A program made the translations under genes and the position numbers. A model generated the notes under the pieces. The model was not told where the DNA came from and made no database searches. It saw only the letters and a program-made list of their open reading frames with translations. Of a stretch of DNA of 7,351 nucleotides, positions 1-4,898 are shown one piece after another (position 1 is the stretch's first letter; each line of letters begins with the position of its first letter). This DNA comes from Acidobacteriota bacterium (GTDB lineage Bacteria; Acidobacteriota; Vicinamibacteria; Vicinamibacterales; Vicinamibacteraceae): the NCBI GenBank assembly GCA_013695405.1, contig JACDAO010000258.1:1-7351 (forward strand), written 5' to 3'.

Positions 1-300
1 CGTGCCGAACGGCCCTTCGAAGTCGACCCGCGCGCCCGGCGCGATGGCGTCGAGGTGCCGTCCGAGCCCGCCGCCAGGGTCGGTCCGCAACAGGAATTCG
101 AGCCCGCCGTCGGAAGATGTGTCAGCAGGTGCTGACGCAAACGAGTAGGGGCGGCGTTCGCGGTGCCCGTGCAGGCCGATCAAAGCTGCTTGTCCAGCCT
201 GGTAAGTGAACGGCGTGCCCGCCAGGTCGAGCACCAGACGGCGCGTGGTCGGTGTCGGCGCGTTGAAGGTGCGGACGGCAAGGGTCAGGGCGTCGGGCAC
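1..300 (-). CDS. FAD-binding oxidoreductase, ferredoxin-NADP reductase type (N-terminal part, runs off the window)
   Basis: The minus strand is open from a GTG at 300 to the window edge, giving the first 100 residues of a protein. They resemble the FAD-binding beta-barrel of the ferredoxin-NADP reductase superfamily: a Gly-Gln at 36-37, an Arg-Pro-Tyr-Ser motif at 50-53 (the R-x-Y-S signature that contacts FAD), a glycine-rich LG-x-HL stretch at 79-83, and a G-P-x-G turn at 96-99 at the end of the barrel. The NAD(P)-binding domain would lie beyond the window. Members pass electrons between NAD(P)H and a ferredoxin, flavodoxin or other acceptor; which one cannot be told here. The GTG start is chosen because the domain begins right after it. 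It lies 31 bp after the stop of the PH-like gene on the same strand, so the two are probably co-transcribed. No Shine-Dalgarno is evident. Confidence 0.82.
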   Translation of the reverse strand, partial: MPDALTLAVRTFNAPTPTTRRLVLDLAGTPFTYQAGQAALIGLHGHRERRPYSFASAPADTSSDGGLEFLLRTDPGGGLGRHLDAIAPGARVDFEGPFGT

Positions 301-331
301 AGGCGGGCTCGGTCGAGGCGCGGCGCCGAGG

Positions 332-763
332 CTAGCGCCGGACGTCGTCCCGCTGCCGATAGTATCCCGTCTGGTACTCCTCGATCAGGGCCTTGATCCG
401 CACCGCATCGTCCTTGCGATGCCCGGTGCACCGGATCGGGTGAGCGCCGCCGGTGGTCTCGATCAGCACGTCTGAGAACAGCACGTTGGTGTCAATCCGC
501 ACCGAGGCGACATGCGCCATGTGAATCGACTGTTCCAGTTTGCCGATCCACTGCGGCGTGAAATGGACGACGCTGCTCGGGGTGATCTGGACCTGGGTCG
601 GGAACAGCCGGTTGCCGCCACTGAGCCGGCTGGCGCGGAAGACGTGGCCGCTGGCGAACGGGCGCGACTTGCGCCACGCCCAGACCGCGAACAGCAGCAG
701 CACCGCGACCAGCGCGGCCATCGCGATCAGCAGCACGCCGGTCAGACTGGTCAACTCAGCCAC
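332..763 (-). CDS. small membrane-anchored protein with a PH-like domain (hypothetical)
   Basis: A 143-residue protein starting with GTG. Residues about 8-30 form one strongly hydrophobic transmembrane helix followed by a basic Arg-Lys-Ser-Arg stretch, so the rest is probably cytoplasmic. Residues about 40-130 alternate short beta-like segments and end in an amphipathic helix (about 118-131), a layout I associate with bacterial PH-like domains; this is resemblance, not a search result. No catalytic motif is visible and function is unknown. The start is supported by a TAGGCT hexamer ending 6 bases upstream, typical of a leaderless -10 element, and by the position of the hydrophobic helix. It appears to be the first gene of a leftward unit with the FAD oxidoreductase 31 bp downstream, which could hint at a membrane redox role, but that is only inference from position. 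Confidence 0.8.
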   Translation of the reverse strand: MAELTSLTGVLLIAMAALVAVLLLFAVWAWRKSRPFASGHVFRASRLSGGNRLFPTQVQITPSSVVHFTPQWIGKLEQSIHMAHVASVRIDTNVLFSDVLIETTGGAHPIRCTGHRKDDAVRIKALIEEYQTGYYRQRDDVRR

Positions 764-769
764 GCCGGA

Positions 770-775
770 AGCCTA
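770..775 (-). promoter_or_regulatory. candidate extended -10 element of the PH-like gene
   Basis: Read on the minus strand the hexamer is TAGGCT, preceded by TGC, giving a TGnTANNNT extended -10 pattern. Its end is 6 bases from the GTG start at 763, so transcription would begin at or very near the start codon. No Shine-Dalgarno lies between. No clear -35 is seen. The same arrangement recurs before several other genes in the window. Confidence 0.5.
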
Positions 776-784
776 GCAGATCGG

Positions 785-828
785 TCCGGTCGCGCGAGCG
801 CTCGAGCCACCGACCTGCGCCGACCGGA
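785..828. repeat. inverted repeat with an internal 10-bp palindrome in a divergent promoter region
   Basis: The 108 bp between the divergent starts at 763 and 872 contain an 8-bp perfect inverted repeat (tccggtcg at 785-792, cgaccgga at 821-828). Inside its spacer is a perfect 10-bp palindrome, cgagcgctcg, at 795-804. The position suits an operator controlling one or both divergent units, but in GC-rich DNA such repeats also arise by chance, and no candidate regulator is adjacent. Confidence 0.35.
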
Positions 829-848
829 GCGCCAGACTCGATTCGATC

Positions 849-854
849 TACTCT
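849..854 (+). promoter_or_regulatory. candidate -10 element of the DUF5615-nagA unit
   Basis: The hexamer TACTCT lies 17 bases before the ATG at 872. It is the same hexamer, in similar context (ctactctgg here, ctactcttt there), as the one before the gene at 6426. A start site near 861 would leave a leader of about 10 bases that contains the GGGAG ribosome binding site. No clear -35 is visible. Confidence 0.35.
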
Positions 855-861
855 GGCTGCC

Positions 862-866
862 GGGAG
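862..866 (+). promoter_or_regulatory. ribosome binding site of the DUF5615 gene
   Basis: GGGAG ends 5 bases before the ATG at 872. It decides the start: the reading frame is open far upstream (to 512) but there it lies antisense to the PH-like gene, whereas the PIN-like domain begins shortly after residue 1 of the 872 start. Confidence 0.55.
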
Positions 867-871
867 ATGCG

Positions 872-1303
872 ATGGGCACGCTGTCATCCGAACTGGCGCC
901 TCTGCGCGCGGCACAGGCACGCGGACCGCTCGTCTACGGCGACGCCAACCTGCCCGCCCCGCTGGTGAGCTACATGCGGCAGCACCTGCACTGGGACGTG
1001 CTGCACGTGGTCGACGAGCCGCTGTGGCGCCGCGCCACCGACGTGGCGCATTTCTACCGGGCTCGCGACCTGCGCCGGACGCTGGTCACGCTGGACCACG
1101 ACTATCTGGGCGACAGGCGCTTTCCGCCGGTCGACAGCCCCGGCGTGGTCGTACTGTCGGCGCCCGACCACCGCGGCCTGAGTCGTCTCCTCGACGAAGT
1201 GAACACCTACCTGCGCGCCTCGAGCGCGCCGCTGCCACTCGCTGGCAGGAAGTTGTGCCTGCGCCCTGGCTGGACTGCACGGTCCTGCACGGCGCCGGCC
1301 TGA
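872..1303 (+). CDS. DUF5615 family PIN-like protein
   Basis: A 143-residue protein resembling the DUF5615 branch of the PIN nuclease fold. The first acidic residue, Asp24, sits in the typical strand leading into Asp-Ala-Asn-Leu-Pro (24-28). A middle segment Val-Val-Asp-Glu-Pro (46-50) followed by Arg-Arg-Ala-Thr-Asp (53-57) matches the conserved region that normally supplies further acidic residues. Thr-Leu-Asp-His-Asp-Tyr (73-78) gives the last acidic pair, Asp75 and Asp77. PIN proteins are metal-dependent RNases, and many small ones are toxins of toxin-antitoxin pairs; DUF5615 proteins are often next to a DUF433 antitoxin. None is visible here, so the protein may have lost or never had that role. 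Family assignment is good; nuclease activity is inferred. nagA begins 8 bp after its stop, so the two probably share a transcript. Confidence 0.78.
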   Translation: MGTLSSELAPLRAAQARGPLVYGDANLPAPLVSYMRQHLHWDVLHVVDEPLWRRATDVAHFYRARDLRRTLVTLDHDYLGDRRFPPVDSPGVVVLSAPDHRGLSRLLDEVNTYLRASSAPLPLAGRKLCLRPGWTARSCTAPA

Positions 1304-1311
1304 GTGCCGAG

Positions 1312-2505
1312 ATGCTGATTCTCGATGGTGCCCACCTGGTCCTGCCGGACCGCGTCCTGTCCCCTGGTCGTCTGGTCATCGACGGCGACCGCATCTCGGA
1401 GATCGGACCCGGATCGGACGGGGGTGCCCTGGCCGGTCTGTGGATCGTCCCGGGCTTCATCGACGTGCACGTGCACGGCCTGCACGGCGACGACGTGCTC
1501 GATGGGCCGGGTCAGGTCGCGACGATCGCCCGGCGCCTGCCGCGGTACGGCTGCACGTCGTTCGCGCCGACGACCTTCGCGTGCCCCCCTGATGCACTGG
1601 AGATGCTGGCGCAATCGGTGGAGGAGGCGATCGGCGCGCCGACGCTCGACTCCGCTCGCGTGCTGCCCGCGCACCTCGAGAGCAACTTCATGTCCTCCGA
1701 TTACCGTGGCGCTCAACCGCTCGAGCAGCTGTGCCTGCCGCCCGGCGCGCCGGCCGCCGATGCGGTCCCCGGTACCGCCATCGACTTCACCGGCGACGAC
1801 ATCCTGCGGGTGGTGACCGCCCACCGGCGGGCGATCGGCACGATGACGCTGGCGCCAGAATTGCCCGAAGCGTTACCTCTCATCCGGGCGCTGACGTCGC
1901 AAGGCATCCGCGTCTCGCTCGGGCATTCGGGGGCGACGCTCGACCACGCACGCGCCGGGATCGAGGCCGGCGCCCGGCAGGCCACGCACCTGTTCAACCG
2001 GATGCCGGCGCTGACGCATCGGGCCCCGGGGCTGGTTGGCGCCGTGCTGGACGACGATCGGGTCGCCGTCGAACTGGTGTGCGACGGGTATCACGTGCAC
2101 CCGGTGGTGATGCGCATGGCGATCCGGGCCAAGCGGCCGGACCGGGTGATGGCGATCACCGACGGCCTGGCGGGCGCCGGCCTGCCGGTCGGATCGCGCT
2201 TCCTGCTCGGCGGCCGCGGCGCCACGGTGCAGGAACACGCCTGCGTGCTCGACGACGGGACGCTGGCGGGCAGCCGCCTGACCATGGACCGCGTCTTCGC
2301 CAACCTGGTGACGCTGGTCGGGGTCACGCCGCTCGACGCCGCGACGATGACTGCCACGGTCCCGGCGCGGGAACTCGGGCTGACCGATCGCGGCAAACTG
2401 GCCGGGGGGCTGCTCGCGGATCTGGTGCTGCTCGACGACGCCTTCTGCGTCCGCCAGACGATCATCGGCGGCCACATCGCCTACGCGCACGATGTGCCGC
2501 GCTGA
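1312..2505 (+). CDS. nagA: N-acetylglucosamine-6-phosphate deacetylase (amidohydrolase superfamily)
   Basis: A 397-residue protein, close to the usual NagA length of about 380. NagA removes the acetyl group from N-acetylglucosamine-6-phosphate in the cytoplasm, yielding glucosamine-6-phosphate and acetate for amino-sugar catabolism and peptidoglycan recycling. Visible motifs are Gly-Phe-Ile-Asp-Val-His-Val-His (48-55) with the HxH pair, His-Leu-Glu (121-123) with the metal-ligand Glu, Leu-Gly-His-Ser (203-206), Thr-His-Leu-Phe-Asn (225-229), His-Val-His-Pro (261-264) and Ile-Thr-Asp-Gly (282-285) with the catalytic Asp284. A variant feature is Ser-Asn-Phe after His-Leu-Glu, where E. coli NagA has Gly-Pro-Trp. 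The ATG at 1312 fits the short beta-strand that opens the family fold. Its ribosome site is weak (a GAG only), consistent with translation coupled to the DUF5615 gene, which stops 8 bp upstream. No nagB, kinase or transporter is in the window. Confidence 0.93.
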   Translation: MLILDGAHLVLPDRVLSPGRLVIDGDRISEIGPGSDGGALAGLWIVPGFIDVHVHGLHGDDVLDGPGQVATIARRLPRYGCTSFAPTTFACPPDALEMLAQSVEEAIGAPTLDSARVLPAHLESNFMSSDYRGAQPLEQLCLPPGAPAADAVPGTAIDFTGDDILRVVTAHRRAIGTMTLAPELPEALPLIRALTSQGIRVSLGHSGATLDHARAGIEAGARQATHLFNRMPALTHRAPGLVGAVLDDDRVAVELVCDGYHVHPVVMRMAIRAKRPDRVMAITDGLAGAGLPVGSRFLLGGRGATVQEHACVLDDGTLAGSRLTMDRVFANLVTLVGVTPLDAATMTATVPARELGLTDRGKLAGGLLADLVLLDDAFCVRQTIIGGHIAYAHDVPR

Positions 2506-2523
2506 ACCGGGCCGCGCTGAACC
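2496..2523 (+). repeat. 13-bp tandem repeat duplicating the nagA stop codon
   Basis: The 13-mer gccgcgctgaacc occurs at 2496-2508 and again at 2511-2523, a period of 15 bp. The first copy carries the nagA stop (2503-2505). Because 15 is a multiple of three, the second copy places another TGA (2518-2520) in the same frame. Readthrough would add only four residues. It looks like a small tandem duplication at the gene end. Confidence 0.8.
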
Positions 2524-2543
2524 CTGCGGCGGACCCGCCCGTC

Positions 2544-2549
2544 TATCTA
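2544..2549 (+). promoter_or_regulatory. candidate -10 element of the DUF4097 lipoprotein gene
   Basis: TATCTA lies in a locally AT-rich patch (tctatctat) 8 bases before the ATG at 2558, in otherwise GC-rich sequence, and no Shine-Dalgarno precedes the ATG. It departs from TANNNT in the last base. It supports the ATG at 2558 over an in-frame upstream ATG at 2492, which lies inside nagA. Confidence 0.4.
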
Positions 2550-2557
2550 TCGCACAG

Positions 2558-3487
2558 ATGCTCTCGACCCGCGTCCTGCCCGCCGCGCTGGCCTGCGCCA
2601 GCCTCGTCTCGGTGATTCCCGGCTGCGTGGTCCACGTCGACTCCGGCGGCTTCTCGGCCCGGAAAGAGCAACGCTTCACGGTGGACGGCCGCCCGACGGT
2701 CGACCTGAGCACCTTCGACGGACCCGTCGAGGTGCAGGCCTGGGACCGACCCGAGGTGCTGGTGCGGATTGAAACCAGGGCCTCGTCCAAGGCGTTGCTC
2801 GAGTCGATTGACGTCGACCTCACCCAGGACGGCTCGCGTATCGTCGTCGATGTCACGGCTCCCGATCGTCAGGGCTGGAGCATGCAGACCGGCCACATCA
2901 GCCGTTCGGCGCGGGTGGTGGCCTTGGTCCCGGTCGACAGCGAACTGAAGGTCCGCAGCGACGACGGATCGGTGTCGATCGAGCGGGTGCGCGGCTTGAT
3001 TGACGCACGCACCGGCGACGGCCGTATCGTGATGCGGCGGGTGGCCGGCGACATCACCGCCGACAGCGGCGACGGCAGCGTTCAGATGGAAGAGGTGGAC
3101 GGCGATTGCACCGTCTCGACGCGCGATGGCAGCGTGCTGCTGTCGGGCCGGCTGCGCGGCGGCCTGCGCGCCACCAGCGGCGACGGGTCGATCACGGTCA
3201 AGGCGTCGAGCGGCAGCGAGGTGTCGAGCGACTGGGCAATCGAGACCGCCGACGGCAGCGTGACGCTGGGCCTGCCAGAGGACATCGCCGCAGTCCTCGA
3301 TGCCCGTACCGAGGACGGCCGGATCGCGCTGCACGGCTTTCCGGAGGTCGCGGTGAAGAAAGACGGCAACGCGCGATCGATGCGAGGCGCCGTCGGCGGC
3401 GGCACGCGCCTGGTGCACATCCGCACCGGCGACGGATCGATTACCGTCAAGCGCCTGACCCTGCCTGGGCCGCCCGAGCCCCCGTAA
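2558..3487 (+). CDS. DUF4097-type repeat lipoprotein (putative beta-solenoid)
   Basis: A 309-residue protein. Residues 1-22 form a signal peptide with one Arg and a hydrophobic core, followed by Ile-Pro-Gly-Cys (20-23), an acceptable lipobox, so Cys23 is probably lipidated and the protein exported. The mature part has short beta strands punctuated by x-Asp-Gly-(Ser/Arg)-(Val/Ile) turns. The Asp-Gly pairs fall at 136, 154, 172, 190, 209, 232, 253 and 292, the first four exactly 18 residues apart. This regular pattern is typical of the DUF4097 putative adhesin family, thought to form a beta-helix. Role unknown; such genes often accompany cell-envelope stress regulators, but none is seen next to it. 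The C-terminus is proline-rich. It starts 52 bp after nagA with its own -10-like hexamer. An earlier in-frame ATG at 2492 would add 22 non-signal-like residues inside nagA, so it was rejected. Confidence 0.85.
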   Translation: MLSTRVLPAALACASLVSVIPGCVVHVDSGGFSARKEQRFTVDGRPTVDLSTFDGPVEVQAWDRPEVLVRIETRASSKALLESIDVDLTQDGSRIVVDVTAPDRQGWSMQTGHISRSARVVALVPVDSELKVRSDDGSVSIERVRGLIDARTGDGRIVMRRVAGDITADSGDGSVQMEEVDGDCTVSTRDGSVLLSGRLRGGLRATSGDGSITVKASSGSEVSSDWAIETADGSVTLGLPEDIAAVLDARTEDGRIALHGFPEVAVKKDGNARSMRGAVGGGTRLVHIRTGDGSITVKRLTLPGPPEPP

Positions 3488-3534
3488 CCGCCGGATCGAG
3501 CCAAGTCCGACCGCTACGCGCGGGTCCGGCGGTT
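3486..3534. terminator. possible bidirectional terminator hairpin between convergent genes
   Basis: A perfect 10-bp inverted repeat (aaccgccgga at 3486-3495, tccggcggtt at 3525-3534) lies between the lipoprotein stop and the stop of the convergent QueC-like gene. Its left arm begins inside the TAA stop codon. The 29-base loop holds a smaller ccgc/gcgg hairpin (3511-3523). No T-tract follows on either strand, so it is not a classic intrinsic terminator, but placement between convergent genes and perfect symmetry suggest shared termination or transcript-end protection. Confidence 0.45.
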
Positions 3535-3547
3535 CAGCAGGCGCCGC

Positions 3548-4240
3548 TCACGCGTGTCGCGCGTAGGTGGTCGAATCCTCGCCGACCGCCTCGATGAAGG
3601 CCTCGTGCCGCTCCCGGCACTTGCTGCAGGCGCCGCAGTGGGTGGCGCCGACCGGATTCATGCACGACAGCGTCAGCGCCATCGGCGCGCCGATCGCCTG
3701 ACCACGGCGAATCACGTCGGCCTTGGTCCAGGTCCGATACGGCGCCTCCACTGTCAGCCGATGCGCAAGCCCCAGCGACAGCGCCGCGCCGATCGCCGCG
3801 AAGAACTCGGGCGTGGCGTCCGGAAACGGATTGCCGGCCAGCGGACCGAGGCACAGCCGCGGCAGCTGGTGCAGCGCGCAGTACACCGACGCCTTGCTGA
3901 TCAGGACGACGTTGCGGCCGACCAGGTAGACGTCTTCGTCGGGGGTGTCGTAGGCCGGCGGCGTGCCGGTCAGCGACCAGTGCGCCGGCGCGTAGATGTC
4001 CCGCACCGAGGCGTCGAGGACGTGCAGCGGCGCCAGCCGTGACTGATCGGCCAGCGCGGCCAGCGCTTGCGTCAGCACGGCGCGTTCCTGGTCTTCCCAG
4101 GCCAGCCCGGCGGCCACGTAGATCGGATGGACGACCCCGTGCGCGGCCAGATCGGTGACCAGCACGACGCTGTCGAGTCCGCCCGAGCAGAGTACCGCGA
4201 CCGGCTCGACGTGTAAGGTGGAAGAGTGAGCTACCGACAC
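3548..4240 (-). CDS. QueC-like PP-loop ATPase (7-cyano-7-deazaguanine synthase family, divergent)
   Basis: A 230-residue protein in the QueC size range. Ser-Gly-Gly-Leu-Asp-Ser (19-24) is the PP-loop that binds ATP pyrophosphate, and Gly-Arg-Asn (108-110) matches the conserved GRN of QueC. Cys193, Cys202, Cys205 and Cys208 form the C-terminal zinc site (C-x8-C-x2-C-x2-C). QueC converts 7-carboxy-7-deazaguanine to preQ0 with ATP and ammonia, for queuosine synthesis. Two canonical substrate-side motifs differ: the Gly-Gln-Arg-His after the PP-loop reads Gly-Leu-Ala-Trp (45-48), and Tyr-Pro-Asp-Cys-Arg reads Phe-Pro-Asp-Ala-Thr (139-143). It may therefore act on another substrate, so no symbol is given. 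No queD, queE or queF is nearby. The GTG at 4240 is the nearest valid start to the PP-loop. It overlaps the divergent HAD gene by 15 bp and has no good ribosome site, so the start is uncertain. Confidence 0.82.
   Translation of the reverse strand: MSVAHSSTLHVEPVAVLCSGGLDSVVLVTDLAAHGVVHPIYVAAGLAWEDQERAVLTQALAALADQSRLAPLHVLDASVRDIYAPAHWSLTGTPPAYDTPDEDVYLVGRNVVLISKASVYCALHQLPRLCLGPLAGNPFPDATPEFFAAIGAALSLGLAHRLTVEAPYRTWTKADVIRRGQAIGAPMALTLSCMNPVGATHCGACSKCRERHEAFIEAVGEDSTTYARHA
4214..4219 (+). promoter_or_regulatory. candidate -10 element of the HAD phosphatase gene
   Basis: TAAGGT ends 6 bases before the GTG start at 4226, the spacing expected if transcription starts at the start codon. The same stretch (aaggtgga) could alternatively serve as a Shine-Dalgarno in a longer transcript, so the two readings compete. 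It lies inside the first codons of the divergent QueC-like gene. Confidence 0.4.
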
Positions 4241-4891
4241 TTCGTCTTTGACCTCGATGGCACGCTGATCGACTCGCGCCAGGATCTGGCCGATTCGGTC
4301 AACGTCATGCTCGACACCTACGGCGCGGCGCCCCTGCCCGCGGCCGAGGTCGTCCCGATGGTCGGCGAAGGCGCGCGAATCCTGGTCGAGCGGGTGCTGG
4401 CCAGCGCGCGACAGGTCGCCGACGTCGACGAGGCGTTGAGCCGCTTTCTCGAGGCGTACGATGCCCGCCTCACCGCCACCACCCGCCTCTACGACGGTGT
4501 GCTCGACACTCTGGCACACCTGCGCACGGTGGCCCACATCTCGGTGCTGACCAACAAACCGCAGCTGCCAAGCGAGCGGATCGTCCACGCCCTCGGGCTG
4601 CGGCCGCACGTGCACGAGGTGATCGGCGGCGACAGCCCGTTTGGCCGCAAGCCGTCACCCGGCGCGCTCGCCTATCTGATCGAGCAGGGCGGCGTCGGCG
4701 CGGCCCGCACGCTGCTGGTCGGCGACTCGTGGGTCGACGTCGCCACGGCAGTGGCCGGGGGCGTCGATGCGTGCCTGGTCACCTACGGATTCGGCTATGA
4801 GACGGTGGACGCGGCGCACCGGCAGGCCGCGCGCTGGACCATCCCGCGGATCGGCGATGTGCGCGCGCTACAGGCCGATATCGGCGCCTAG
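4226..4891 (+). CDS. gph: HAD-superfamily phosphatase, phosphoglycolate phosphatase-like
   Basis: A 221-residue HAD hydrolase with an N-terminal cap insertion, a normal length for Gph. Motif I is Asp9-Leu-Asp11-Gly-Thr, with the nucleophile and acid/base aspartates. Motif II is Leu-Thr-Asn-Lys-Pro (108-112). Motif III is Lys142 in Gly-Arg-Lys-Pro-Ser-Pro. Motif IV is Gly-Asp167-Ser-Trp-Val-Asp171. Val-Gly-Glu-Gly-Ala (46-50) in the cap and Gly-Gly-Asp-Ser (134-137) are typical of phosphoglycolate phosphatases, which salvage the 2-phosphoglycolate made by DNA repair or oxygenase side reactions. Related enzymes act on pyrophosphate or other sugar phosphates, so the exact substrate is inferred. 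The start is GTG, fixed by the motif I strand beginning at residue 5. The gene is divergent from and overlaps the QueC-like gene at its 5' end, and its stop lies 7 bp from the convergent metalloregulator stop. Confidence 0.85.
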   Translation: MSYRHFVFDLDGTLIDSRQDLADSVNVMLDTYGAAPLPAAEVVPMVGEGARILVERVLASARQVADVDEALSRFLEAYDARLTATTRLYDGVLDTLAHLRTVAHISVLTNKPQLPSERIVHALGLRPHVHEVIGGDSPFGRKPSPGALAYLIEQGGVGAARTLLVGDSWVDVATAVAGGVDACLVTYGFGYETVDAAHRQAARWTIPRIGDVRALQADIGA

Positions 4892-4898
4892 CGGAGTC

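Noticed and set aside
512..871. Upstream extension of the DUF5615 reading frame to 512
   Set aside because: The extension is antisense to the PH-like gene, has a Gln/Arg-rich composition typical of GC-rich shadow frames, and a ribosome site plus domain start support 872.
1024..1311. Upstream extension of the nagA frame to 1024
   Set aside because: It overlaps the DUF5615 gene in another frame and its translation is Arg/Pro-rich; the NagA fold begins at the ATG at 1312.
2511..2530. gccgc/gcggc hairpin after nagA as a terminator
   Set aside because: Only a 5-bp stem with a 10-base loop and no T-tract; expected by chance in such GC-rich sequence and partly explained by the tandem repeat.
1873..2856. 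Minus-strand 327-residue open frame across nagA and the lipoprotein
   Set aside because: It covers two well-supported plus-strand genes and its composition is that of a shadow frame with no recognisable domain.
3548..4240. A Qat-type anti-phage system around the QueC-like gene
   Set aside because: Neighbours are a HAD phosphatase and a DUF4097 lipoprotein; no QatA ATPase, QatB or TatD-like QatD gene is present in the window.
4241..4615. Long N-terminal extension of the QueC-like protein to 4615
   Set aside because: The extension is antisense to the HAD phosphatase gene and would put the PP-loop about 140 residues in, unlike any QueC.
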